DNA of 64,000 nt from Microcaldota archaeon (GCA_027317945.1 DAHVQB010000009.1:21713-85712); one strand, 5' to 3'. Positions 42,959 through 52,464 are shown, counted from the first letter of the stretch. A program made the numbers and translations. Notes: generated by a model from the letters alone, not told the origin.

Positions 42959-45753
42959 CGCTCCCCATATTTCTGCAGGAAACTAAGATAGTTGCTGACA
43001 ACCTGCTCCGGTGCCGATGGCTTGGTGGTCTTAAGCACGTCCTCTATCATCTTCATGCTTATATTTACGTCAACCGAAGTTTCAACAGTTTTCTCCAATG
43101 CCTTTGTCTTGGCTTCCCTGCATACATTGGCTATGTCTGCCCCTGTGAAACCTCTGGTCTGGCCGGCTAGCTTTTCAAAGTCGATGTCTTCGGACAGAGG
43201 CGCTTGCATGAGGTAATGCTGGAAAAGCTCCTTTCTTTGTGCGACAGCGGGCGGCTTCACGAATATTATTTTGTCAAACCTGCCTGGCCTTAGTAATGCA
43301 GGGTCAAGCACCTCCGGGTTGTTGGTTGCGCCGACTATGAGTACGTTGGATAGCTTGCCAACTCCGTCTATTTCCTGGAGTATCTGGCTTACCCTTTGCA
43401 CTACGGCTTCGCTTGCGCCCTCCCTCCTAGGGAAGAGGCCGTCTATCTCATCTATGAGGATTACTGCTGGGGCATTCTCCCTCGCCCTGTTGAAAATCTC
43501 CTTTATGGTGTTCACTGCGTTATCGCTTCCCATCTGCATGAGGACGGACCCGTTTACTTCGACTATGTTTACCCCTGTGAGCTCGCTTATCATGGCTTTC
43601 ATGAGGAGCGTCTTGCCAGTTCCCGGCGGCCCGAACAGCAGTATGCCATTTATGTTCTTGATATCATACTTTTTCAGCAGTTCTGGCCTCAAGAGCGGTA
43701 TCTCTATCGCATCCGCGATCGCCTTCTTCGCATCGGGGAGTCCTATGACCTCATCAATCCCGACCTTCTCGCCCACCTGCTCTTCCGCTTCCCCTGTGCT
43801 TCTGCGCTGGAAGTCCATCTTGAAGTTCGTGTACTCCTCAAGCTGTGCAATGGAAGTTGACGGTTTGGTGTTGCTTAGCGCATTGAGCAGCTCCTTCATT
43901 CCTATGCTCAGTACCTTCCTCTCGCTTGCCGCCTCCTGTGCCATCTGCTGTGCCACGTTTTCGCACAGCGCCTTAATATCCGCCCCGGAGAATCTCTCGG
44001 TCTTATACGCGAGCTGGTCATAATTGATGTTTTTGGCTATCGGCAATTTTGTCAGGTAGATATTGAATATCTCCTTCCTTGCTTTCGCGTCCGGCAGCGG
44101 CATGTATATGATTTTGTCAAACCTGCCTGGCCTGATTATCGCAGGGTCCAAAATGTTTGGGGCATTTGTTGCGCCCACTATTATAACATTTTCAACCTTG
44201 CTGAATCCGTCCATCTCCTGCAATAGCTGCGAAAGCGCGTTTGTCTGTGTATCGGATTCCGGGCTCTGGCTTCTCGTGCGCGCAATCGCGTCTATTTCAT
44301 CGAAGAAGAGCACGCACGGCGCATGCTTGGCTGCGGTTTCAAACACTTTCGCTATCATCCTCTCTGTCTCCCCAGGATAAGCTGATATCAGGTTAGATGC
44401 CTTGACAACGTAAAAGCCCGCGTGCATCTCATTCGACAGCGCACGCATCATCATCGTTTTTCCAGTGCCGGGCGGCCCGAAGAACAACACGCCCTTGGTT
44501 GGCTTTACATTATAAGCCTTGGAGACGCCGCGCTGTTCTATGGGGGCGAGTATGGCGTCATGAAGCTCCTTCTTCGTGGCTTCATAGCCCCCTATGTCCT
44601 TAAACGTCTCTTTGGTCGCACCGCGGCCCAATGATTCAAAAGCCTCCCCAAACTCCATCCGTATGTCCTTCTTCCTTACCTCCTGTACTTTTATTATGTC
44701 AATCCCTTTCAACTGCATCACGTACATGAGCACGGGTGCCACCGCAAAGCTGACAAGCGGAAATATCGCGCCATAGCCAAGCCCGCCTATCGAAGACAGC
44801 GCAATCGCTATCATCGGGTACGCCACTCCTGGCAGCGACGCTATCACACCTTTCATCTCCGATCTGTTGGAACCCCCTATCCATGCTATCACCCAGATTG
44901 TGCCCAGCAGCACTATGAGCATAGCCATGTAATATTGCGGCTCGAATCCCAGCGAACTAATCATAGTGAATATCATACCCGGAAGGACGCTGATAGTGGT
45001 TGAATTTGTCACACCAGAAAGTGCAGTCGAGAGCCCGCTTCCGAAATTGCCAAGGGACAGCCCTGCCTTTCCTCCAAGTGCGCCTGCAGACCCTGCCAGT
45101 ACTGCTAGTTTTGCGTGCGCTGCGTAGGCGTTGTAAGCAATGTATCCTGTGTTCTGCATCCCTGTTGCTGCGGAAAGCGCGACCACGCTTATTATTGTAA
45201 CGGCTATCACAACCATGGACCGTTTCCAGTCCAGTACAAGAACTGACATGATAAAGGCAGGTATCTCAAATATCAGCCCTAAGGGCGAGAAAGCAAGCCC
45301 CACGAGTATGTAAGCGAAGGCGAGCGAACGGTAATAAAGATAGCCGGCGATTAGCGATGCGCTTACGATGAAAAGAAACAGCAGTGCCAACCCCGGTACC
45401 TGGTAAGCTATTGCCGGGAATATGACTATCATAAGGAATATGAGCCCCAGGAACGGATAGAAAATGGCCAGCGCTATCAGCGCTATGAGTATGAGCAATA
45501 ATATTGCAGCAGGATAGAACGGCAAGGCAGTGGCTATAGCTATGAATGCAATCGCAATCAGGGCGGCATCGAACGCGCTATCCTTGGAAGTCACCCTAGC
45601 AATCGCGTCCTTTAGCGTATATAGCTGAAATGTCAGGTCGCTCTCTTTGCCCTGCGATGCTTTGACTATCTCACCATCATCCGTAACCGGGTTGTCTTCC
45701 CTTCCTTCGTCTGGTTCGTCCACCGGCTCGTTCTTCGAAATCATAAAAATCAT
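42955..45753 (-). CDS. Membrane-embedded tandem AAA+ ATPase (Cdc48/VCP-like)
   Basis: 932 residues. After a short acidic N-terminus, residues ~60-370 form about ten membrane helices. Two Cdc48-type AAA+ modules follow: AAA1 Walker A 'GPPGTGKT' near 424, Walker B 'LFFDEIDAIAR', 'RPGRFDK'; AAA2 Walker A 'GPPGTGKT' near 707, Walker B 'ILIDEIDGLFPRREG', 'LLRPGRFDK'. Both ATP sites look intact. Cdc48/VAT normally has a soluble N-domain; here it is replaced by a polytopic membrane region. No protease domain is present, unlike FtsH. I infer an unfoldase that pulls proteins from the membrane. Its 3' end overlaps the OB-fold gene by 4 bp. Confidence 0.9.
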   Translation of the reverse strand: MIFMISKNEPVDEPDEGREDNPVTDDGEIVKASQGKESDLTFQLYTLKDAIARVTSKDSAFDAALIAIAFIAIATALPFYPAAILLLILIALIALAIFYPFLGLIFLMIVIFPAIAYQVPGLALLFLFIVSASLIAGYLYYRSLAFAYILVGLAFSPLGLIFEIPAFIMSVLVLDWKRSMVVIAVTIISVVALSAATGMQNTGYIAYNAYAAHAKLAVLAGSAGALGGKAGLSLGNFGSGLSTALSGVTNSTTISVLPGMIFTMISSLGFEPQYYMAMLIVLLGTIWVIAWIGGSNRSEMKGVIASLPGVAYPMIAIALSSIGGLGYGAIFPLVSFAVAPVLMYVMQLKGIDIIKVQEVRKKDIRMEFGEAFESLGRGATKETFKDIGGYEATKKELHDAILAPIEQRGVSKAYNVKPTKGVLFFGPPGTGKTMMMRALSNEMHAGFYVVKASNLISAYPGETERMIAKVFETAAKHAPCVLFFDEIDAIARTRSQSPESDTQTNALSQLLQEMDGFSKVENVIIVGATNAPNILDPAIIRPGRFDKIIYMPLPDAKARKEIFNIYLTKLPIAKNINYDQLAYKTERFSGADIKALCENVAQQMAQEAASERKVLSIGMKELLNALSNTKPSTSIAQLEEYTNFKMDFQRRSTGEAEEQVGEKVGIDEVIGLPDAKKAIADAIEIPLLRPELLKKYDIKNINGILLFGPPGTGKTLLMKAMISELTGVNIVEVNGSVLMQMGSDNAVNTIKEIFNRARENAPAVILIDEIDGLFPRREGASEAVVQRVSQILQEIDGVGKLSNVLIVGATNNPEVLDPALLRPGRFDKIIFVKPPAVAQRKELFQHYLMQAPLSEDIDFEKLAGQTRGFTGADIANVCREAKTKALEKTVETSVDVNISMKMIEDVLKTTKPSAPEQVVSNYLSFLQKYGER

Positions 45754-45842
45754 ATTACATTCCGATAATCGGCATCCACCTAAACGTTTTGATTACACAT
45801 TTTATAATGTTTGCTCACGGGGCTGCCTTACCAAAGAAAGTG

Positions 45843-45850
45843 ATTTAAAT
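45843..45850 (+). promoter_or_regulatory. Probable TATA box of tRNA-Tyr
   Basis: 'atttaaat' about 24-31 bp upstream of the first tRNA base fits an archaeal TATA box. Confidence 0.45.
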
Positions 45851-45873
45851 TAGGTTGTAAAATAGTGTATGTT

Positions 45874-45975
45874 CCCGTTGTAGCTCAATGGCAGAGCGGC
45901 CGGCTGTAGCTTGTTGGCTTCTTGGACTTACAAGGAGATACCGGCAGGTTAGGTGTTCGACTCACCTCAACGGGA
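45874..45975 (+). tRNA. tRNA-Tyr(GUA) with 30-nt intron
   Basis: Acceptor stem CCCGTTG/CAACGGG (45874-45880 with 45968-45974), discriminator A. D-arm GCTC/GAGC. Anticodon stem GCCGG (45899-45903) with CCGGC (45941-45945). Anticodon GTA at 45906-45908. T-arm AGGTG/CACCT. The anticodon loop is interrupted after position 37 by about 30 nt (45910-45939), which can form a CTTG/CAAG helix consistent with a bulge-helix-bulge splice site. CCA is not encoded. Confidence 0.93.
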
Positions 45976-46023
45976 AATAACGCTGCCATGTTGGCGGCGA
46001 TAATGCTGCACGGTTGTGATTTG

Positions 46024-47316
46024 ATGCTAAAGTTTTCACATATAAAACAGGCAGAGCAGAGCGTGGACAAGGAAGTTACCATAGCGGGCTGGGTCCATAG
46101 GAAAAGGCAGAGCGGCGGCGTCGCATTCATAATAATGCGTGACAGCACAGGCACAATGCAAATAGCAGTAAAGAAGGACAAGGTGGATGCAGCATCATGG
46201 AAGGCCGTTACCGATACAACGATAGAATCCAGCATAATCGCAGAGGGCATCGTTAAGGAAGACAAGAGGGCCCCAACGGGCTTCGAGCTAGAAGCCGCCA
46301 ATTTTTCCAATACCGGCATATCTGAACCTTTTCCGATCACGGAATTCCAAAGTACTGAACTGCTGTTGGACAAGAGGCATCTGTGGCTGAGGAGCCAAAA
46401 GATGACCGGCATATTGAAGGCAAGGGCTTACCTATTCAAGTACTTGCGCGACTTCTTATCAGAAAAGCAATTCTGGGAGGTCACGCCGCCTATCATAACG
46501 AAGGCAGGGGGCGAGGGCGGAGCCGATATGTTTGCCATAGATTTCTTCGGCACAAAGGCATACTTGACGCAGTCATCGCAATTGTATCTTGAGGCTCTCG
46601 TGCCGGTGTTGGAACATGTGTACGACCTTGTCCCTTCTTTCAGGGCGGAAAAGTCGCGCACAGTAAAGCATCTCGCAGAGTATTGGCATCTTGAAGTTGA
46701 GGCAGGCTATTACTCCCAGGAAGACAACATGAAGCTGCAGGAGGACATGATAGAATACGTATGCCAGAGATTCGTAAAGGAGCAGGGTTCACTCCTGCAA
46801 TCGCTAAACGTTGATGCGAATAGGCTTTCAGTGGTCAAGGCGCCTTTCAAGAGGCTCACATATGACGAGGCCCTTAAGCAGCTGAAACAAAATGGGATCA
46901 AAAAGGAATGGCTGGATGACATAGGCGCGGAGGATGAGAAGGTGCTGACCGAAAAGGAGGAGAAGCCGATTTTCATATACAAGTGGCCATTGAAGATAAA
47001 GGCTTTCTACATGCGCGAGGATCCAGACAATCCTGAGTTCGCGTTATGCTCTGACATGCAGGCGCCTCACGGTCACGGCGAGATAGTTGGGAGCAGCGAG
47101 AGGGTATATGATTACAAGGAAATGGCGGACCGCCTGAACAAATACGGCCTGCAGGAGAAGGATTACTACTGGTACACTGACATAAGGAAGTATGGCACGA
47201 TACCACACAGCGGTTTCGGCCTTGGCGTCGAGCGTCTCTTGAAATGGATGCTAGACCTGGATCACATAAGAGACGCAATACCGTTCCCAAGGATGGCGAA
47301 CAGGGTAGAGCCCTGA
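46024..47316 (+). CDS. asnS: Asparaginyl-tRNA synthetase
   Basis: 430 residues from ATG 46024; in-frame ATGs at 45988 and 46003 are alternatives. N-terminal OB fold ('VTIAGWVHRKRQSGGVAFI'), then a class II core with motif 2 'FRAEKSRTVKHLAEYWHLE' and motif 3 'GFGLGVERLLKWMLDL', ending 'IPFPR'. 'EYWHLEVE' after motif 2 favours AsnRS over AspRS, and a clear AspRS is encoded at 21093. It begins 48 bp after tRNA-Tyr. Confidence 0.87.
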   Translation: MLKFSHIKQAEQSVDKEVTIAGWVHRKRQSGGVAFIIMRDSTGTMQIAVKKDKVDAASWKAVTDTTIESSIIAEGIVKEDKRAPTGFELEAANFSNTGISEPFPITEFQSTELLLDKRHLWLRSQKMTGILKARAYLFKYLRDFLSEKQFWEVTPPIITKAGGEGGADMFAIDFFGTKAYLTQSSQLYLEALVPVLEHVYDLVPSFRAEKSRTVKHLAEYWHLEVEAGYYSQEDNMKLQEDMIEYVCQRFVKEQGSLLQSLNVDANRLSVVKAPFKRLTYDEALKQLKQNGIKKEWLDDIGAEDEKVLTEKEEKPIFIYKWPLKIKAFYMREDPDNPEFALCSDMQAPHGHGEIVGSSERVYDYKEMADRLNKYGLQEKDYYWYTDIRKYGTIPHSGFGLGVERLLKWMLDLDHIRDAIPFPRMANRVEP

Positions 47317-47333
47317 TTCCATAGTTGCTCCAG

Positions 47334-48497
47334 TCATCTCCCAACGGCTTTCAGCGTGGCCTTAAGGTCCATTATTATATCATCCGCATTCTCAAGCCCT
47401 ACGGAAAGCCGTATCAAAGCCTCACTTATGCCAAGCTCCTCTCTGGCCTTTCTGGGTATCTCGGAATGCGTCATCGATGCTGGGTGTTCTGCCAAGGACT
47501 TCACGCCACCCAGATCTTCCGCAAGGCTTACCAGCCTCAGCGATTCCAAGAACTTCATAGCGGCGCGCCGCCCGCCCTTGACTTCGAATGTTATCATCCC
47601 GCCAAAACCGTTCATCTGTCTCTTGGCCAGTTCATGCTGTGGATGGCTCTCTAACCCAGGATAGCGCACTTTGGACACTGCGCTTTGCGATTCCAAGAAT
47701 TCTGCGACCTTCACCGCATTTAATCCATGCTCGCGCATCCTTAGCGGTAGGGTCTTTATCCCGCGCATTACAAGATAGCTGTCAAATGCCGAAAGGAGCG
47801 TCCCGGCAGCGTTCTGCAGGAATTTTATTTTTTCATAAAGGGTTTCATCCGAAAGCATTATCGCGCCGCCTATCGAATCGCTATGGCCGTTTATGTATTT
47901 CGTTGTGCTGTACACAGATACGTCTGCAGACAGCTCAAGCGGCCTCTGGAAGTAAGGCGTAGCAAAAGTGTTGTCCACGCCAACGACCGCGCCGTGTTCG
48001 TGCGCTATGGAAGATATGGCGCGTATGTCACACAACTTTAGCAAAGGGTTCGTAGGTGTTTCCAGCCATACCAGCCGCGTGTTCTTGCGCATTGCTTTCC
48101 TAACGTTAGATGAGTTTGTTGCATCAACGTACGTAACCGATACGCCGAATTTTGCCATAACCTTGTCCAGCAGCCTCTTCGTGCCGCCATAAAGGTCATC
48201 AAATGCGACTATGTTGTCGCCTGCCTTAAGTAGTGCAAGGAACAGGGACGTTTCGGCAGCTAGGCCGGAAGAAAATGCTATGCCATGCTTGGCACCTTCT
48301 ATGGCAGCAAGCTTGGACTCTAGCGCATGGCGCGTAGGATTATCTGTTCTGGAGTAAGCGTAGCCGCCTGTTGGCTTGTCAACTTCGCGCCTGGCGAAAG
48401 TCGATGACAGATGTATCGGGGTATTGATGTCCCCAGTGCCGCCCACTTCAAGATTTGGCTCATCCCCAACATGTATAGCTTCAGTTTCGAATTCCAT
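47334..48497 (-). CDS. Cystathionine gamma-lyase/gamma-synthase family PLP enzyme
   Basis: 387 residues from ATG 48495-48497, just downstream of the upstream gene's stop; a longer frame overlaps that gene. Seen: 'AYSRTDNPTRHALE' (~47-60), 'FSSGLAAETS', 'DDLYGGTKRL' and 'YSTTKYINGHSD', whose Lys is the PLP-binding residue. Fold-type I trans-sulfuration enzymes interconvert cystathionine with cysteine or homocysteine. The co-encoded cystathionine beta-synthase-like gene favours gamma-lyase (cysteine from methionine) over gamma-synthase, but sequence alone does not settle it. Confidence 0.88.
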   Translation of the reverse strand: MEFETEAIHVGDEPNLEVGGTGDINTPIHLSSTFARREVDKPTGGYAYSRTDNPTRHALESKLAAIEGAKHGIAFSSGLAAETSLFLALLKAGDNIVAFDDLYGGTKRLLDKVMAKFGVSVTYVDATNSSNVRKAMRKNTRLVWLETPTNPLLKLCDIRAISSIAHEHGAVVGVDNTFATPYFQRPLELSADVSVYSTTKYINGHSDSIGGAIMLSDETLYEKIKFLQNAAGTLLSAFDSYLVMRGIKTLPLRMREHGLNAVKVAEFLESQSAVSKVRYPGLESHPQHELAKRQMNGFGGMITFEVKGGRRAAMKFLESLRLVSLAEDLGGVKSLAEHPASMTHSEIPRKAREELGISEALIRLSVGLENADDIIMDLKATLKAVGR

Positions 48498-48513
48498 AAT
48501 TTCACCAAAAGTT

Positions 48514-49488
48514 TCACATAAACCCATTGCTTTTCATCCAGTCATCATTGAATATAGTGCTTAAATAGTTCCTGCCTGTATCCGGCAGCAATACTACAAT
48601 GGTACCGCTTTTCAAGTTCTTCACCAGCTTCTTGGCTGCCAAGACCGCAGCGCCAGAGGAACCGCCGACAAAAAGCCCTTCCTTCCTGACAAGTTCACGC
48701 GCCATCAGGAACGCTCCTTTGTCACTCACTTTTATCATTTCGTCCATCGCGTTCATATCCGTCGTCTCAGGTATGAAGTCTTCTCCTATGCCTTCCAGCT
48801 TATAAGTGTGGAAGTGCTCCTTCTTGTGGTAAAACCGGTCATAGAATATGGAGCCTTCAGGGTCCACGCCTATGATCTTCACGCCCTTCTTTTTGCCCTT
48901 CAAGAATCTTCCTGTGCCGCTTACTGTGCCGCCTGTCCCGAGGCATGCAACGAAATGGGTGATCTTACCATCGGTGTCTCGCCATATCTCAGGCCCCGTG
49001 GTCTCAAAATGCGCCATTGGATTGTACTTGTTGGCATACTGGTTTGGCCTGAAAGCCCCTTTCTTCTCCTTCGCTATGCGCTCAGATACCTTGTAATTGC
49101 TTCTAGGATCCTCCGGGCCTGCCTCTGTGGGGGTCCTTATTACATCCGCGCCATAGGCGCGCAGCAACAGCTCCTTCTCCTTGCTCATCTTTTCCGGCAT
49201 TACGAAGATGGATTTGTAGCCTCTGACCGCCGCTACCTGGGCCAATCCCACTCCTGTATTCCCGGATGTCGGCTCTACTATTGTAGCTGATGGCTTTATG
49301 AGGCCCATTTTCTCGGCCTTGTCTATCATGCCTACCCCGACCCTATCCTTTACGCTGCCTCCTGGATTCATGCATTCGAGTTTGGCCAGCACGGTAACAT
49401 TCTTCTTCTTTATGACTTTGTTAAGCCTTATGAGTGGTGTATTGCCTATCGCTTCTAGGACGTTGTTATAATACCTCATGTCATACAC
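48514..49488 (-). CDS. Cystathionine beta-synthase-like / cysteine synthase PLP enzyme
   Basis: 324 residues from GTG 49488; ATG 49479 gives 321. PLP Lys in 'NPGGSVKDRVGVGM' (~41-54), substrate loop 'PTSGNTGVGLA' (~73-83), and 'GTGGTVSGTGR' (~182-192). 'GVDPEGSIF' and 'LEGIGEDFIPET' are features seen in cystathionine beta-synthases more than in O-acetylserine sulfhydrylases. No C-terminal CBS regulatory domains. A leaderless start is suggested by a TATA-like 'ctataaaata' about 25 bp upstream. Transcribed with the gamma-lyase-like gene, which starts 16 bp after its stop. Confidence 0.88.
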   Translation of the reverse strand: MYDMRYYNNVLEAIGNTPLIRLNKVIKKKNVTVLAKLECMNPGGSVKDRVGVGMIDKAEKMGLIKPSATIVEPTSGNTGVGLAQVAAVRGYKSIFVMPEKMSKEKELLLRAYGADVIRTPTEAGPEDPRSNYKVSERIAKEKKGAFRPNQYANKYNPMAHFETTGPEIWRDTDGKITHFVACLGTGGTVSGTGRFLKGKKKGVKIIGVDPEGSIFYDRFYHKKEHFHTYKLEGIGEDFIPETTDMNAMDEMIKVSDKGAFLMARELVRKEGLFVGGSSGAAVLAAKKLVKNLKSGTIVVLLPDTGRNYLSTIFNDDWMKSNGFM

Positions 49489-49561
49489 GCAGATAAGGTT
49501 GCACTTTGTATATTTTATAGCTTGTCATTATAAATATTTTAGACAAATACGGCTGATTTAT

Positions 49562-50026
49562 TTGAAGCGCGGAACTTACCTGAGATATGCAGACCTTACG
49601 AAAATCCAGCGCAAGCTTCTTGATTCGGCGAAGGATGCTGCTGATACCTCATACGCGCCTTACTCAAAGTTTTATGTAGGGGCTGCACTTCTGACTTCTA
49701 ATGGCAAGATAATAACCGCTTCCAATGTAGAAAATTCCGCTTATGGGAGCACTTTATGTGCAGAACGATCGGCCATAGTCAGGGCAAACGCGATGGGCTA
49801 CAGGTCGTTTAAGGCGATAGCAATCATAGCAAAGAGCGCCAAGGGCGGCACCAAAGAACCCACGGCTCCGTGCGGGGCTTGCAGGCAGATGCTATATGAA
49901 TCATCATGCATTTCGAAAAGCAGCATGGAAGTCATCTTTTCAAACACCAGAATGGACAAGGTTGTAATAAGCGATATCGATGCTCTCCTGCCATTCGGTT
50001 TTGGTCCGGAAAGCCTAACAAAATAG
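49562..50026 (+). CDS. cdd: Cytidine deaminase
   Basis: 155 residues from TTG 49562, chosen since a TATA-like 'ttataaatatt' (about 49529-49539) places the transcript start just before it and no in-frame ATG is near. Zinc motifs 'STLCAERSAI' (Cys-Ala-Glu) and 'PCGACRQML' are intact. 'YAPYSKFYVGAAL' matches the family. It deaminates cytidine or deoxycytidine in pyrimidine salvage. Divergent from the transsulfuration operon. Confidence 0.93.
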   Translation: MKRGTYLRYADLTKIQRKLLDSAKDAADTSYAPYSKFYVGAALLTSNGKIITASNVENSAYGSTLCAERSAIVRANAMGYRSFKAIAIIAKSAKGGTKEPTAPCGACRQMLYESSCISKSSMEVIFSNTRMDKVVISDIDALLPFGFGPESLTK

Positions 50027-50079
50027 GATGTTCCAAAGCATATCAGCAAATTAATCTCCGATCCAATCGCGACCATCAT

Positions 50080-50964
50080 TCATCTATGTCCCTTGCCGAC
50101 ATGCGTGTTCTTTAGCTCAATCTCTATTGTTGCGTGTTCTATATTAAATCCGGCCTTTAGCATTTTCTTCACATCCGCAACAGTCCTTGCGCATTCATCC
50201 ATGCCTTTTGCGCGTATTACAAGATGGCAGCTCAGTGCTGCATATTGGGACGAAATGGACCATATGTGGAGGTCATGAACCTCGCTTACGGATTTATTAT
50301 TCCGTATGGACTCTCTAACCGCGCTGACGCTTACCCATTTGGGAGACCCCTCGAGCAGTATCTGGAATGACTCTTCCAAAATCTTCCACGCGCCTAATAT
50401 CATGAGTACTCCTATCATAATGCTGATTAGAGGGTCAAATATCGTCTGGCCTGTTAATAGTATTATTATGCCTGCGAGCAGGGTGCCTATGTACGCTACT
50501 GCATCGTAGCTCATGTGCAGCGATACGCTGCGCACGTTCAGGTCGCTGTTATGCTTCCTCAAAATGGCCGTAACCCCTCCGCTAATCAGTATGCCGAACA
50601 AGGCTGTTGCGACAATGGGGAGCCCACCAACAGGTGTAGGGTGGAGTATCCTCTGGTAAGCTTCGGCGAATATGAATACTGCAAACAATATGAGCAGAAC
50701 GCTGTTTATCAAAGCGGCTATTATAGTGATTCTGCCATAGCCGTAAGTCTTCTTATCGCTGGCACCGCGCATCGAAACCTTTGCAGCTATGAACGATATA
50801 ACTAGGCTTAGCGCATCTGTGAGCCCGTGGCCGCCGTTCGATATCAGAGCCAAGCTTCCTGACATTATGCCTACCGCAAATTGTATGATAGAAAAAGCGA
50901 CGTCCGCAAGTATGCCTATCTTGAGCCTGCGCTTCAAATCCGCTTCATTGAACTGTTTGGGCAT
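50080..50964 (-). CDS. Cation diffusion facilitator (CDF) metal transporter
   Basis: 294 residues. Six membrane helices with the CDF metal site 'LISNGGHGLTDAL' (helix 2, HxxxD) and 'SYDAVAYIGTLLAG' (helix 5, DxxxY in place of HxxxD), followed by a cytoplasmic alpha/beta domain with 'VHDLHIWSIS'. Exports divalent metals such as Zn, Fe, Mn or Co; the substituted helix-5 site (Asp, no His) fits non-zinc specificity, but this is tentative. Confidence 0.9.
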   Translation of the reverse strand: MPKQFNEADLKRRLKIGILADVAFSIIQFAVGIMSGSLALISNGGHGLTDALSLVISFIAAKVSMRGASDKKTYGYGRITIIAALINSVLLILFAVFIFAEAYQRILHPTPVGGLPIVATALFGILISGGVTAILRKHNSDLNVRSVSLHMSYDAVAYIGTLLAGIIILLTGQTIFDPLISIMIGVLMILGAWKILEESFQILLEGSPKWVSVSAVRESIRNNKSVSEVHDLHIWSISSQYAALSCHLVIRAKGMDECARTVADVKKMLKAGFNIEHATIEIELKNTHVGKGHR

Positions 50965-51089
50965 GAAACCATCCAGACGCTCTACAAGAAAAAGTCAATC
51001 CTGTAATCTATATAAATGTTAAACATTTAAACTGTATGACTTAGCTTATGCAGCTGCACCTCGTGTACGGCGTGCTTGCTATGGTCTGC

Positions 51090-51162
51090 GCCTTGGTAGT
51101 GTAGTGGTCTAGCATACGAGCCTGTCACGCTTGTGACCCGGGTTCGAATCCCGGCCAAGGCG
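51090..51162 (+). tRNA. tRNA-Asp(GUC)
   Basis: Acceptor GCCTTGG/CCAAGGC with discriminator G. Anticodon stem CGAGC/GCTTG around loop C-T-GTC-A-C (anticodon 51124-51126). T-arm CCGGG-TTCGAAT-CCCGG. No intron. CCA is not encoded. T-run follows at 51163. Confidence 0.96.
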
Positions 51163-51260
51163 TTTTTCTATTTAACCAGTATCCGCATTTCGCAAATCCA
51201 TCAAATCTAACGCATCCTTTATCCGCTTTTTGCATATTGCGATTAGATGATGCAGAATTC

Positions 51261-52277
51261 CTAGGCGCTCAAAGTTATCCTGTCAAAGCCCTTGTACTTG
51301 TACACCGCCATTGCTATTACCCATGAGAAGACAAAGAGCCCTATGACCCAGTAACCCAGCGTCTCAAAATCAAGGGTTGCAAACCAACCCCAGAAAACTC
51401 CCCCGAGCCCTAGCTCCGATGCGAATACCTGCAGCAATTCTATGGTCCCGACCGCGAGCGCCACCAGTATCGATATTATGGTTATCGTAAGGTTGTAGTA
51501 TATCTTGCGTATCGGCTTTATGAAAGCCCAGCCATAAGCCAGGTTCATCATGACGCCGTCTGTGGTGTCTACCAGCACCATCCCACAGGTAAACATGAGC
51601 GGCAATATAAGCGGCATCCATAAAGGCACTGCAGAAGTTACGCCAACGCCTACGCTTATAGCCATAAGCCCGACCTCCGTCGCGGTATCGAATCCTAATC
51701 CGAAGAGCACTCCTACTGGATACATCTGCCACGGTTCATTTATGGTTTTGAACAATCCGCCTAGATATCTGCTCAGGAAGCCGCGGTTTTCTAACAGCCC
51801 GTCTATGTCCGCATCCCTGCCTTTTGACTGCGTCTGCTTGAAGGCTCTGTACAAATCAAATACGACCGCCACATTTATCAGCCCTATCACCCAGAGGAAC
51901 CCTCCGGACACCGCAGTCCCTATGATGGAGCCTGCGTTCTGCAATGCAGGTATGGAGCCTGAAACAAGCCTGGTCGCAAGTATAAGCGCCACTATCATTA
52001 CCATTACTATGGTGGAGTGTCCAAGCGAGAACCAGGTGCCCACGCTGATTGGATTTTTCCCATCGTGCATAAGCTTCCTCGTAGTGTTGTCTATCGCAGC
52101 TATGTGGTCCGCATCCACACCATGCCTCAACCCGAAGACATATGCCACTATGCCAAGCCCTGCTAGTACAATGTAACGCTGCCCTATGAATGACGAAAGT
52201 GCGAAGCCCAGCAGCGTAGCTGCTATTATAATCCCATATATAATAACTAGCTTTAAATTGCCCCTAATGTGCCGCAT
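51261..52277 (-). CDS. NiCoT-family nickel/cobalt transporter
   Basis: 338 residues from ATG 52275-52277, preceded by 'ggtggg'; a longer upstream frame lacks the family start. Seen: 'LRHGVDADHIAAIDNTTR' (~55-72), the HX4DH nickel-binding signature, 'FSLGHSTIV' and 'LFGLGFDTATE', with eight predicted membrane helices. Takes up Ni2+ or Co2+. The nearby CDF exporter suggests a metal-handling neighbourhood. Confidence 0.93.
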   Translation of the reverse strand: MRHIRGNLKLVIIYGIIIAATLLGFALSSFIGQRYIVLAGLGIVAYVFGLRHGVDADHIAAIDNTTRKLMHDGKNPISVGTWFSLGHSTIVMVMIVALILATRLVSGSIPALQNAGSIIGTAVSGGFLWVIGLINVAVVFDLYRAFKQTQSKGRDADIDGLLENRGFLSRYLGGLFKTINEPWQMYPVGVLFGLGFDTATEVGLMAISVGVGVTSAVPLWMPLILPLMFTCGMVLVDTTDGVMMNLAYGWAFIKPIRKIYYNLTITIISILVALAVGTIELLQVFASELGLGGVFWGWFATLDFETLGYWVIGLFVFSWVIAMAVYKYKGFDRITLSA

Positions 52278-52464
52278 AAAAACCCACCATTGCCCTAAAT
52301 CCAAAACACAGATGTTTTCGATCCTGCCGGCAACTTCGCCATTGCGCCCCAAAATGCATCGCAATGTAATCGAATGCGATAACGCGATGGAGAATATTCT
52401 AAGCTTATACAAAGATATTTATTTACTATAATAACAATACCGTTTCAGTTAATGGTGCTAATTA

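Noticed and set aside
51020-51089. C/D-box RNA in the AT-rich leader of tRNA-Asp
   Set aside because: No paired C and D boxes; the sequence fits promoter-like AT-rich DNA.
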